NCBI RefSeq assembly: GCF_030053415.1
Contig: NZ_JASGBJ010000001.1
Coordinates: 1,240,001 to 1,304,000, forward strand
DNA: 64,000 nt
Direction: 5' to 3'
DNA from: Marinobacter sp. CHS3-4
GTDB lineage: Bacteria; Pseudomonadota; Gammaproteobacteria; Pseudomonadales; Oleiphilaceae
Shown here: piece by piece, positions 33,461 to 41,813 of the stretch
Position numbering within the stretch: position 1 is the first letter of the stretch
How the letters are laid out: every line of letters begins with the position of its first letter
Program-made: the position numbers and the translations under genes
The notes under the pieces: generated by a model
What the model saw: only the letters and a program-made list of their open reading frames with translations
Told to the model about the DNA's origin: nothing
The model's database searches: none

Positions 33461-34159
33461 TTACCAGTCTCCGCAAAAGGGCCAGAACTGATAGAAACGC
33501 CAACACTGAAATTCCTGTTCGCAGGTTTTGAGCTGATTGTCGTAGCGGAACGCCCGGTTCTGCACTCGATCTGCCAGTTTTACGATGTCTGGTTTCCGGC
33601 TGTAGTTTTTTCTCTGATAGCCAGTTCGTCCTTCATGGTACGCCAGGTAGAGATTTCGGGGCTGATTCAAAGGCACGCCAACCTCACGACGGGTCAGATG
33701 GTTGTACCAGCCAACAAAGTCCAGAGCGTATTTCATATTGGTTCTAACCACTGCCAGGCCGTCGCCGTTTGCTTCCAGATATTCTCCCCAGGCGGGGTCA
33801 AGCGCCTGAGCGTAGCCGAAGGCTGACGTAGGGCGGAGCCACGGAATGAATCCGAGCAGCAATTTCCGGGGTGGCCGGGCATGACTGCGAAACGACGACT
33901 CGTAGTAGACAAAGGCAAGTTGGGTAGCAATCGGGGTGCCCCATTTTTGCTGGGCGTCTTTTGCGTAGTCATACCACACGGGGTGCTCACGAAAGACGCT
34001 GCAGATATTGTCTGGATCCGCCGGTGAATCAGGCTCGAGCAGGCTGAACCGTATGGTTATCAGAATGGTAATAATCACGCCTGTGGCAGGCAGAACGACC
34101 CATGTCAGGCGTGAGGACCAGGTTGCGGACAGCCAGTGCCGCTTTCTTTGTTTGACCAT
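33461..34159 (-). CDS. Membrane-anchored SLT-type murein hydrolase
   Basis: 232 residues. An N-terminal membrane anchor (about 18-38, LTWVVLPATGVIITILITI) precedes a domain resembling lytic transglycosylases: YDYAKDAQQKWGTPIATQLAFVYYESSFRSHA, with the likely catalytic Glu in YYESSF, then SAFGYAQALDPAWGEY and YLAYHEGRTGY. It probably acts on peptidoglycan from the periplasmic face of the inner membrane. It is distinct from the signal-peptide-bearing transglycosylase at 9.2 kb. It lies between LysR and DUF2059 genes, divergent from the latter. Confidence 0.8.
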   Translation of the reverse strand: MVKQRKRHWLSATWSSRLTWVVLPATGVIITILITIRFSLLEPDSPADPDNICSVFREHPVWYDYAKDAQQKWGTPIATQLAFVYYESSFRSHARPPRKLLLGFIPWLRPTSAFGYAQALDPAWGEYLEANGDGLAVVRTNMKYALDFVGWYNHLTRREVGVPLNQPRNLYLAYHEGRTGYQRKNYSRKPDIVKLADRVQNRAFRYDNQLKTCEQEFQCWRFYQFWPFCGDW

Positions 34160-34221
34160 ATCTTGCGTCGGTTACTCGGCCCATGGCATAACGGAGTTTT
34201 CCTACTGAGGATACTAGGTTG

Positions 34222-35040
34222 ATGCCGTCTCTTTCCCAAGTTAAACCGGTTTTATGTTTGCTTCTGTTCCTTTCCGGATCGGTGCAGGCCAGCACGCTGG
34301 CAAAATCCGTGCTGGAAGCCTCACCGGTGGACGATATTGTGGCGACGTATCCGGATATGATGAGTGAGGGCGTTCGTCAGGGGTTGAGCCAGAGCGGTCG
34401 GTTAGACCCAATGATGGTCTCGACCATTGTCACGGTTGTGCGCGGTGCATTCCAGTCTGCCAATATCGAGAACAAACTGGTCGCAGACCTGTCGGCCTCA
34501 TTGAGTGAAGAGCAACTGAACTCGGTAGGGCAATGGTACCGCACGCCATTGGCAGAACGTATCTCCAGGGCCGAGATCAAAGCGTCCAGTACCGATGCGT
34601 GGCTCAGCATTCAACAAGGCGCACCAGAGCTGCAGGCTGAGTATCGGGGCAGCGAGCGAGCACAACTCTTCACCCGCTATGATAAAGCGGCCCGTGCTAC
34701 CGAAAGTGCCGTCGATACCACCGTAGCCGTACAATTGGGCCTGGCGACGGCGATGGCTGCGTTTCAGGGTGGCAAAGGCCCCGGTTTCGATCAGATGGAA
34801 CAGATGATCGAAAGCCAACGGGACCAGGTTCGGGCGATGGTGGCGCAACAGGTCTATGATATCTACCTTTATACCTATCAGGACCTTTCCAATGACGAGC
34901 TGAACGAGTACATCCGTTTTCTGGAAAGTGATGCTGGCACCCGTTTTACCAGAGTCGTCACGGCGGGTATCCAGGACGCAATTACCCGCCCCGTAAAATC
35001 GGTCGGGCGTCAGTTGGCAAGGTTTCTGAATCCATCCTGA
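34222..35040 (+). CDS. DUF2059 domain-containing exported protein
   Basis: 272 residues with a signal peptide (about 8-25, VLCLLLFLSGSVQAS). The body is helical; the segment FQSANIENKLVADLSASLSEEQLNSVGQWYRTPLAERIS has the DUF2059 pattern of a C-terminal-type helical repeat, and a second copy appears near the end (YTYQDLSNDELNEYIRFLESDAGTRFTRVV). The function is unknown. ATG 34222 and the TTG three bases before it share the GAGGATACTAGG leader. The M24 gene follows 49 bases later. Confidence 0.75.
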   Translation: MPSLSQVKPVLCLLLFLSGSVQASTLAKSVLEASPVDDIVATYPDMMSEGVRQGLSQSGRLDPMMVSTIVTVVRGAFQSANIENKLVADLSASLSEEQLNSVGQWYRTPLAERISRAEIKASSTDAWLSIQQGAPELQAEYRGSERAQLFTRYDKAARATESAVDTTVAVQLGLATAMAAFQGGKGPGFDQMEQMIESQRDQVRAMVAQQVYDIYLYTYQDLSNDELNEYIRFLESDAGTRFTRVVTAGIQDAITRPVKSVGRQLARFLNPS

Positions 35041-35089
35041 TCAATCAGGCCAACCATGGTTCGGCAAGAACCTTCATGTGAGGTGCGCT

Positions 35090-36268
35090 ATGGACTTTCA
35101 CGCCTATCAGGCTGCACTGGCCGAAGAATTTCGTGGGCAGGAATGCCCGTTTACGGTAGAAGAATTTGATCGCCGACTGCAGGCCACTCGCGCCAGAATG
35201 GCGTCCAATGGCCTCGGAGCACTGTTGTTGACCGATCCGTCCGATGTGTTCTACCTGACGGGTTACAGCACCTTTGAGGTATCAGTACACATTGCCCTGG
35301 TTGTAACCGCGGATTCGCTCGTGCTTCAGGTGCCTTCCATTGAGACGGGCCCCGCCACCATCACGACGCGGCTGGCAAAGGTGATCGGATACCGATGGGA
35401 GAGTATTGAAGCGGTACTGGACCCCCTTGCGGATGAAGTGAAAGGTCATGGGGATCGTCTGGGCATTGACTCCTGGCATGGTTCATTGCGCACCGGGGTT
35501 GTTGAGGGGCTTCGCGCCCGGTTGCCCGGCATTCAGCTGGTGGATGCCTCCGGTTTGCTGAAGCCCATTCGTATTGTGAAATCAGCGGCCGAGATAGAAT
35601 GCTTGAGGCGCAGCGCCCAGATGACTGGCCAGGGCATGGAGGCAGCAGCGTCGGCGGTGAGCCCGGGGAAGACAGACAATGACATTGCCGCTATCGGCGC
35701 CCAGACGCTGCTTGCCTGTGGCAGCGAATTTATGAGCATGCAGCCGATCGTAACCACCGGCAAACGAAGCAGTGTGATTCATACCAATCACAAGCGAGTA
35801 ACCATCAACGAAGGCGAGCCGGTGTTTCTGGAATTCGGGGCAGTTTTCCAGCGCTACACGGCGCCCATGATGCGGACGGTCATCGCCGGCACACCGACAG
35901 CCGAAATGCGCGAAGTATTTGATGGATGCCGTCGAATTGTGGATGCCCTGCAGCGAACCATGATACCCGGCCAGACCTTTGATTCCGCTGCAAAGGCGGC
36001 GGAAACAGCGTTGGCGCCGCTGGCAGGAAAGGTGTTTTTCTCTGGTGTGTTCGGGTATACCGTCGGTGCCCAGTTTCCTCCGTCCTGGGTGGAAGGCTCG
36101 GGGTTTATCGCGCGGGGAGAAACCGCCGTGTTCGAAACCGGCATGGTATTTCATCTTCCGATATGCCTGAGGATTCCGGGGCAGTGGGGTATGGGCTTCA
36201 GCGATACCGTTGTGGTCGCGGAAAACGGTGCGGAAGCGTTGACTTCGAATCCCTGGGTCCTGGACTGA
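35090..36268 (+). CDS. M24-fold (creatinase/prolidase-like) protein lacking the metal ligands
   Basis: 392 residues. An N-terminal creatinase domain (about 1-155: DRRLQATRARMASNGLGALLLTDPSDVFYLTGYSTFE) precedes a pita-bread domain (IVKSAAEIECLRRSAQMTGQGM). The five ligands of metallo-aminopeptidases are mostly gone: FLEFGA and YTAPMMRT replace the two Asp motifs, GYTVGAQFPPSW the His motif, FETGMVFHLPI and GFSDTVVV the Glu motifs. This fits metal-independent creatinase-like hydrolases such as the ectoine hydrolase DoeA. ATG 35090 is chosen for GAGG at six bases. The substrate is inferred to be a small amidine or amide, not a peptide. Confidence 0.82.
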   Translation: MDFHAYQAALAEEFRGQECPFTVEEFDRRLQATRARMASNGLGALLLTDPSDVFYLTGYSTFEVSVHIALVVTADSLVLQVPSIETGPATITTRLAKVIGYRWESIEAVLDPLADEVKGHGDRLGIDSWHGSLRTGVVEGLRARLPGIQLVDASGLLKPIRIVKSAAEIECLRRSAQMTGQGMEAAASAVSPGKTDNDIAAIGAQTLLACGSEFMSMQPIVTTGKRSSVIHTNHKRVTINEGEPVFLEFGAVFQRYTAPMMRTVIAGTPTAEMREVFDGCRRIVDALQRTMIPGQTFDSAAKAAETALAPLAGKVFFSGVFGYTVGAQFPPSWVEGSGFIARGETAVFETGMVFHLPICLRIPGQWGMGFSDTVVVAENGAEALTSNPWVLD

Positions 36269-36278
36269 AAGAAGCGTG

Positions 36279-37160
36279 CTAAAGGGCTGACGCAGAGCCT
36301 TTTTCGAGGGATGCCTGCGGTCGGATGTCGAAGTAGCGTGTGTATTGGCCACTTTCACGGAATTTCTTTAAACCTTCATTGAAGGCGCTCAGAAGTTCTT
36401 TTGTGTCCGGGTCATTGCGAGGGAACAGCAAAAAGCTTTCGTTTTCCGATATGGATTTGGGATGGTGAGTGATCGCATTGGTGTCCGGTTTGTCAGTTTC
36501 ACGCCGCAATATGTAGTAACCGACGTTGATCTCTTCGGGGAAGGCGTCAATCCGGTCATATAGCAGTTTTTTGAAATTCAGTTCCGTAGACGACGCCCGC
36601 TCCACGGAAATAACGCCCTGTTCCAGCGCTTCGTCAAACTCCGGGCCGTAACTGTAACCAATGCTGGCGCCCAGTTTTAGCCCGGACAGGTCTTTCATGG
36701 TGTCCCACGTCAGCGGCTTATCCTTGCGATGGAAAAGTACAAATCGTTCTTTCATCACCGCGTCGCTGTAAATGAAGTCTTTTTCGCGCTCTTCCTTGTG
36801 CATCCATATTGCCGTGGCGCTGTGTTTACCGATGGCGGCTTCGCGATAGGCTCGCTTCCAGGGGAGAAAATCAAAGGTGACATCATAGCCCTGGTCGGCA
36901 AAAACGTCGCGAACCAGTCTGGCAACGCTGCCCTGGCCGGGCTCGTTTTCGACGAAAAACGGAGGCCAGTCACCAACACTGATGGTCAGTGGTTTCATCT
37001 CATCTGCCCAGAGCGCGCTTGCCCAGACAAACAAAACCATCCCCAGGCCGCGTAATAAGCCTTTGGCCACGCGGCGGTTGGGGCAGGTGGGGCGAACTGC
37101 GCCCCGGCAGACATCGTTTCGCATAGTCGACAGTTTAGTCCAAACCTTCGGTGGCGTCAT
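36279..37160 (-). CDS. Periplasmic solute-binding protein, family 3
   Basis: 293 residues. A long basic leader precedes the signal helix (about 35-52, LLRGLGMVLFVWASALWADE). The mature part is a family 3 binding domain (TISVGDWPPFFVE, VARLVRDVFADQGYDV, LPWKRAYREAAIG, SATAIWMHKEERE, LKLGASIGYSYGPEF). The first ATG (37160) overlaps the VanZ gene by 26 bases with AAAGG close by; ATG 37124 is an alternative. No transporter partner is adjacent. It follows the parvulin and VanZ genes in one probable operon. Confidence 0.8.
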   Translation of the reverse strand: MTPPKVWTKLSTMRNDVCRGAVRPTCPNRRVAKGLLRGLGMVLFVWASALWADEMKPLTISVGDWPPFFVENEPGQGSVARLVRDVFADQGYDVTFDFLPWKRAYREAAIGKHSATAIWMHKEEREKDFIYSDAVMKERFVLFHRKDKPLTWDTMKDLSGLKLGASIGYSYGPEFDEALEQGVISVERASSTELNFKKLLYDRIDAFPEEINVGYYILRRETDKPDTNAITHHPKSISENESFLLFPRNDPDTKELLSAFNEGLKKFRESGQYTRYFDIRPQASLEKGSASAL

Positions 37161-38127
37161 GAACCTTTGTGAGCTTGAGAGCTACCAGGCAGAGGCGGGC
37201 GGGTTTTTCCAGATTTGACGTAAATAACATTAGCCGTCGGATGTTGTCCATGTTCATGGTTCTTTCCACTGGCGCATTCGCCACCATGCTGAGGTCCTGA
37301 TCCACTCGATTGACACCGGGTTGTATCTGAAAAGTATGGTTAAAACGATCCTGAAAATGGATGCCCCTATCCTCATGCTCCCGGTCATTAATGCGCAGAG
37401 TTAGCGCAATATCCTGATGTTGAGGGTTCCAGATAACCATTCTGAGCGAATCATATGCGTGCCAGTCGGCAGGCGGGTTGCGCAGGGATGCCCCTGAGTA
37501 ACGGTGAGTCTTCAGGCCAATAGACAGTCCATGGTCAGTGAGCTCGCCGCATTCTTTGCTGCCTGCGATGCGGACGTCCCCTTTCCAGAAGGTTTCCGGG
37601 CTCTGTTGGTTAAAATTGTAAAGGTCGGGCAGCCATTGGCTGACCTGGTACTGCTGGTAAGCAATCTTGCAGACCGCCGTAACGTCTGCGGCAAGCAACG
37701 CGAAAACACTCAGTCGCACTAGCCAGCGTACAAAGGGTCGTAAAGACAGGAATCCGGCGCAAGGGAGTAGCGCAAGCACCAGCCAGAGCCCCGTCAGGTT
37801 TCGTAATAAATCAACTGAATCGATGTTGCGTTGGTGGTTGAAAGACTGGGCGTACTCTATGCCAATGCCTATCAGCAGGACCACAATACTGCTCGCCAGC
37901 CAGAGTGCCAATCCGGTCAGATAGCGCCAGGGCTGAACCACGAGCGCCAGCAGTGCAAAGAAAAGCGGATGCCCAAGATTCCACGCCGACTTGATGAGAG
38001 GGCCGTCGCTCCAGCCCGGACCACCGACGAAAAACAGCGGAAGAAGGCAGAGCAGGCCCGCCAGGGCCATCCAGAAGAGGATACGGCCTCGGCGGGTTGA
38101 GTTAGCCAATAGAGAGTCGAAGCCCAT
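37135..38127 (-). CDS. VanZ-like membrane protein with C-terminal beta domain
   Basis: 330 residues. The first half (about 15-165) has five hydrophobic helices and the VanZ pattern NLGHPLFFALLAL, IGIGIEYAQSFNHQRNIDSVDLLRNLTG. The second half (about 175-320) is a soluble, beta-rich domain resembling CIA30/carbohydrate-binding modules (ADWHAYDSLRMVIWNPQHQ, LRINDREHEDRGIHF). VanZ proteins have been tied to glycopeptide resistance and cell-envelope functions; this fused form is of unknown role. Its ATG shares a base with the parvulin stop (TGATG), implying coupling. Confidence 0.8.
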   Translation of the reverse strand: MGFDSLLANSTRRGRILFWMALAGLLCLLPLFFVGGPGWSDGPLIKSAWNLGHPLFFALLALVVQPWRYLTGLALWLASSIVVLLIGIGIEYAQSFNHQRNIDSVDLLRNLTGLWLVLALLPCAGFLSLRPFVRWLVRLSVFALLAADVTAVCKIAYQQYQVSQWLPDLYNFNQQSPETFWKGDVRIAGSKECGELTDHGLSIGLKTHRYSGASLRNPPADWHAYDSLRMVIWNPQHQDIALTLRINDREHEDRGIHFQDRFNHTFQIQPGVNRVDQDLSMVANAPVERTMNMDNIRRLMLFTSNLEKPARLCLVALKLTKVHDATEGLD

Positions 38128-38405
38128 CAACTCCGGCTGGTGACTTCCAGGAGGTGATAGCCGAACTGGGTTTGTACCGGGCCAAGTACTTTGTTGACTT
38201 CGCCACTGAAGACCACTTTGTCGAATTCAGGAACCATCTGGCCGGGGCCGAATGAGCCCAGGTCGCCGCCGTTGCGGCCGGAAGGGCAGGAAGAATGCTG
38301 CTTGGCGACCTCGGCGAAGTCCTGGCCGCCTTCAATGGCTGCTTTGAGTTCGTTGCACTTCGCTTCGCTGTCTACAAGGATATGACGGGCTGTTGCCTGT
38401 GCCAT
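38127..38405 (-). CDS. Parvulin-type peptidyl-prolyl cis-trans isomerase (PpiC)
   Basis: 92 residues, a single parvulin domain as in E. coli PpiC (93). Motifs: ATARHILVDSEAKCNELKA, GGQDFAEVAKQHSSCPSGRNGGDLGSFGPGQMVPEFDKVVF, and PVQTQFGYHLLEV. It lacks a signal peptide and so is cytoplasmic. It catalyses proline isomerisation during folding. ATG 38405 is supported by AAGGA upstream and by the family start MAQATARHIL. It heads the run with the VanZ and binding-protein genes. Confidence 0.93.
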   Translation of the reverse strand: MAQATARHILVDSEAKCNELKAAIEGGQDFAEVAKQHSSCPSGRNGGDLGSFGPGQMVPEFDKVVFSGEVNKVLGPVQTQFGYHLLEVTSRS

Positions 38406-38606
38406 GTTAGAAGTTTCCTTTTGAAGGTTTGGAGGAAAAGCCAAAGGCTTTGTCTGAGCCTGAAATGCTGCCCGCCAGAGCGCTCTCAGGCAAGCGGTTT
38501 TTATCCGTGTTTTTGCGGTCTCACGGTTTGTGCCTGAAATCTGTACAATGCGCGCTTTTCGCGCCGGTGTTATTACCGGGCATTCACCAAGATACGGATT
38601 CCTCCT

Positions 38607-40193
38607 TTGATTTCCACCGCGAACATCACCATGCAGTTTGGTGCCCGGCCCCTGTTTGAAAATGTGTCGGTCAAATTTGGCAACGGCAACCGTTATGGTC
38701 TGATTGGCGCCAACGGTTGCGGCAAGTCCACCTTTATGAAAATCCTGGGCGGTGACCTTGAACCCTCAGCCGGCCAGGTGATGGTGGACCACAACCAGCG
38801 GCTGGGTAAGCTGCGCCAGGATCAGTACGCCTATGAAGACTGCACGGTACTGGATACCGTCATCATGGGCCATGAACAGTTGTGGCAGGTGAAGGCGGAA
38901 AGAGATCGCATCTATTCGCTGGCGGAAATGAGCGAGGAAGACGGCATGGCGGTTGCCGATCTGGAAGTGCAGTTTGCCGAACTGGACGGCTATACCGCCG
39001 AGGCAAGAGCCGGAGAGCTGCTGCTGGGCCTGGATATTCCGGAGCATCAGCACAACGGCCTGATGAGCGAAGTGGCACCGGGTTGGAAATTGCGTGTGCT
39101 GCTGGCCCAGGCATTGTTTTCCGACCCGGACATTCTGTTGCTGGACGAGCCAACCAACCATCTGGACATCAACACCATCCGTTGGCTGGAAAATATTCTG
39201 GTGGCCCGCAACAGCACCATGATTATTATCTCCCACGACCGCCATTTTCTGAACAGTGTTTGCACCCACATGGCGGACCTGGATTACGGTGAGCTACGCC
39301 TGTTCCCCGGCAATTACGACGAGTATATGACCGCAGCCACCCAGGCGCGGGAACGCTTGCTGGCAGACAACGCCAAGAAGAAAAAGGAGATCGCCGAACT
39401 GCAGCAGTTTGTCAGCCGTTTCTCGGCCAATGCCTCCAAAGCCAAGCAGGCAACCTCAAGGGCCCGGCAGATCGACAAGATTCAGCTGGAAGAGGTAAAG
39501 CCGTCCAGTCGGGTCAGCCCCTTTATTCGCTTCGAGCAGACCAAAAAACTGCATCGTCAGGCTGTTACTCTGAATGGCTTGACCAAGGGTTTTGACGGAA
39601 AGCCATTGTTTGAAAATCTGGATCTGAAAGTGGAGGCGGGTGAGCGAGTCGCGATCATTGGTCCCAACGGTATCGGTAAAACCACTTTGATGCAGTGTCT
39701 GGCAGGAAATTATGAGCCTGATAGCGGCGAGGTCAAATGGACCGACAGCGCACAGGTGGGCTATTACGCCCAGGATCATTCTCATGAGTTTGCAGAGGAC
39801 ATGAATCTGACCGACTGGATGGCCCAGTGGACCCAGGAAGGTGAGCAGATGGTTCGTGGCACGCTCGGGCGGATGCTGTTTTCAGGGGATGAAATCAGTA
39901 AGTCTGTCAAAGTGATTTCGGGTGGTGAAGAAGGGCGGATGCTGTTCGGCAAACTCATCCTGCAAAAGCCGAACGTGTTGTTGATGGATGAACCTACCAA
40001 CCACCTGGATATGGAGTCCATCGAGGCGCTGAACCTGGCGCTTGAGAACTACCCGGGCACGCTGATTTTTGTCAGTCATGACCGGGAGTTTGTATCGTCA
40101 CTGGCCACGCGCATTCTGGATCTTTCAGCCGATGGCGTGACTGATTTCAGTGGCAACTACGACGAGTATTTGCGCAGCCAGGGTTATTACTGA
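38607..40193 (+). CDS. ybiT: ABC-F family ATPase, YbiT type
   Basis: 528 residues, two ABC domains and no membrane segment. Domain 1 has Walker [10 protein letters not shown] and the degenerate signature [18 protein letters not shown], and domain 2 has GPNGIGKTT and [14 protein letters not shown], with Walker B/D-loops [11 protein letters not shown] and [11 protein letters not shown]. The start [24 protein letters not shown] matches E. coli YbiT almost exactly. ABC-F proteins bind the ribosome E-site and act on stalled translation. The TTG start at 38607 has GGA nine bases upstream. A hairpin follows the stop. Confidence 0.94.
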   Translation: MISTANITMQFGARPLFENVSVKFGNGNRYGLIGANGCGKSTFMKILGGDLEPSAGQVMVDHNQRLGKLRQDQYAYEDCTVLDTVIMGHEQLWQVKAERDRIYSLAEMSEEDGMAVADLEVQFAELDGYTAEARAGELLLGLDIPEHQHNGLMSEVAPGWKLRVLLAQALFSDPDILLLDEPTNHLDINTIRWLENILVARNSTMIIISHDRHFLNSVCTHMADLDYGELRLFPGNYDEYMTAATQARERLLADNAKKKKEIAELQQFVSRFSANASKAKQATSRARQIDKIQLEEVKPSSRVSPFIRFEQTKKLHRQAVTLNGLTKGFDGKPLFENLDLKVEAGERVAIIGPNGIGKTTLMQCLAGNYEPDSGEVKWTDSAQVGYYAQDHSHEFAEDMNLTDWMAQWTQEGEQMVRGTLGRMLFSGDEISKSVKVISGGEEGRMLFGKLILQKPNVLLMDEPTNHLDMESIEALNLALENYPGTLIFVSHDREFVSSLATRILDLSADGVTDFSGNYDEYLRSQGYY

Positions 40194-40196
40194 AAA

Positions 40197-40242
40197 CCAC
40201 CGGGGTCTGTTGGCAACGGTTCAGTTGCAACCTGTCCGGTGG
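40197..40242. terminator. Hairpin between convergent ybiT and haloalkane dehalogenase genes
   Basis: CCACCGG (40197-40203) is complementary to CCGGTGG (40236-40242), with a further inner pairing of CAAC and GTTG. Only a short CTTTG follows on the plus strand, so it is a weak candidate terminator that could serve both genes. Confidence 0.4.
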
Positions 40243-40251
40243 CTTTGTCAG

Positions 40252-41157
40252 TCATTCGTGTTTAGCGCCATCCATTCGCGCAATCAGTTGGTTTACCGCA
40301 TTCGCAAACTGCACCGGCGAGTCTTCCTGTAGAAAGTGGCCGCCGGTCAGGGTGACGTGAGGCTGGTCTTTGGCGCCGGGAACGCGTTCCTGGACATATT
40401 TGTCGCCGCCACGTGTGACCGGGTCGCCGTTGCTAAAGGTGGTCAGGAAAGGTTTTTCCCATTTCTCGAATACTTTCCAGGCCGCTCGGTTGGCTTCGGT
40501 GGCCGGGTCATTTGGCGTAGCGGGCACGAGCTTTGGAAAAGCCCGGGCTCCGGCTTTGTACTTCTTGCTGGGGAAAGGTGCATCGTAGGCGCGCTTCTCA
40601 TCGGGCCCCAGCTTTCGGAAACTGCCTGTGTCGATGATGCGGGCAATGGGAAACCAGGGGCTGTGTACGGCAAAGTTCTTCCATATTTTGAAGGCTTTGG
40701 GCAACGCCTGGTCGCCCGTGGGAAGCATGCCGTTTCCCAGCACGATGGCACGGAAGCGGTCCGGGTTTTCGGCAGCCAGGCGCAGGCCGAGCAGCGAGCC
40801 CCAGTCCTGGCAAACGAGGGTAATATCGGTCAGGCCGGTCTGGTCCAGAAAGCTCTGCATCCAGTCCATGTGCTGCTGGTAGCTGTAATCGTCTATGTTT
40901 GTCGGTTTGTCGGATTTTCCGAATCCGATCAGATCCGGCGCAATCACCCGGTGGCCCGCAGCCGCACAAATGGGAATCATGTGTCGATAAAGGTAAGACC
41001 AGGACGGCTCGCCGTGCATCATAAGCACCGGTTTGGCATCAGTGGGGCCCTCGTCCACGTAGTGCATTCGCAGGCCCTCCACATCGATGTAGTTAGGCTC
41101 AAAGGGGTAGTCCAGCAGGCGGTTGAATCGTTCGTCGGGGGTGCGTAGGGCGTCCAT
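40252..41157 (-). CDS. Haloalkane dehalogenase (class I, DhlA-like)
   Basis: 301 residues, typical of the family (about 300). Motifs: MMHGEPSWSYLYRHMIP with the oxyanion HGEP, DLIGFGKSDKP, and the nucleophile Asp followed by a halide-stabilising Trp in LVCQDWGSLLGLRLA. The final His is in LTGGHFLQEDSP. These place it in the HLD-I subfamily, which hydrolyses terminal haloalkanes to alcohol and halide. The natural substrate is unknown. It diverges from the DUF1415 gene; no regulator is adjacent. Confidence 0.92.
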   Translation of the reverse strand: MDALRTPDERFNRLLDYPFEPNYIDVEGLRMHYVDEGPTDAKPVLMMHGEPSWSYLYRHMIPICAAAGHRVIAPDLIGFGKSDKPTNIDDYSYQQHMDWMQSFLDQTGLTDITLVCQDWGSLLGLRLAAENPDRFRAIVLGNGMLPTGDQALPKAFKIWKNFAVHSPWFPIARIIDTGSFRKLGPDEKRAYDAPFPSKKYKAGARAFPKLVPATPNDPATEANRAAWKVFEKWEKPFLTTFSNGDPVTRGGDKYVQERVPGAKDQPHVTLTGGHFLQEDSPVQFANAVNQLIARMDGAKHE

Positions 41158-41261
41158 GTTGGAATCTCCTGTGGCGCTTTTGGATTATTATAAGCATGCT
41201 CAACATACCATGACTTCGACCGGCATGTAGGGCCAGATTTAAACTTTGGAAAGGAGCAAAC

Positions 41262-41813
41262 TTGAATACGTCGGGAGTTGAAAAGGCTACGCGCCAATGG
41301 TTGGAAGAAGTGGTTATCGGGCTGAATCTCTGTCCGTTTGCGCGCAAAGAGCTGATGAAAGGCCGGATTCGGTTCGAGGTGTCACCGGCGGATTCAGAAG
41401 ATGCTTTGCTGATGGCGCTGCAGGGAGAGCTACGGTTTCTACACGAAAATCCGGCGGTCGAAACCACGCTTCTGATTCATCCCGGTGTGCTGGCCGATTT
41501 TGATCTGTACAACGAGTTTCTCGATGCTGCGGATGGGTTGCTCGACTATCTGGAGCTGACGGGGATTTACCAGATTGCCAGCTTTCATCCCGACTACCGC
41601 TTTGCCGGAACCCAACCGGAGGATGCCGAGAATTATACCAATCGCTCGCCCTACCCAATGCTGCATCTGTTGAGAGAGTCCAGCGTTGAAAAGGCATTGG
41701 AGAGCTATCCAGATCCCGATGCTATCCCTGAACGCAACATCGCCCTGATGAAAGAACTGGGCGCGGATGAAATGCGTCAGAGACTCTCCCGAATCCACTC
41801 CCCGAAGGTTTGA
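41262..41813 (+). CDS. DUF1415 family protein
   Basis: 183 residues matching DUF1415: VEKATRQWLEEVVIGLNLCPFARKEL at the N-terminus, TTLLIHPGVLADFDLYNEFLDAAD, IYQIASFHPDYRFAGT and NYTNRSPYPMLHLLRE. The function is unknown. A TTG start is used, with AAAGGAG six bases upstream. The 3' end overlaps the convergent MocR gene by 37 bases, so the two messages are antisense at their ends. Confidence 0.92.
   Translation: MNTSGVEKATRQWLEEVVIGLNLCPFARKELMKGRIRFEVSPADSEDALLMALQGELRFLHENPAVETTLLIHPGVLADFDLYNEFLDAADGLLDYLELTGIYQIASFHPDYRFAGTQPEDAENYTNRSPYPMLHLLRESSVEKALESYPDPDAIPERNIALMKELGADEMRQRLSRIHSPKV

Noticed and set aside
40336-41148. 270-residue open frame opposite the haloalkane dehalogenase gene
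   Set aside because: It lies wholly within a gene with strong catalytic motifs on the other strand, with no ribosome site.
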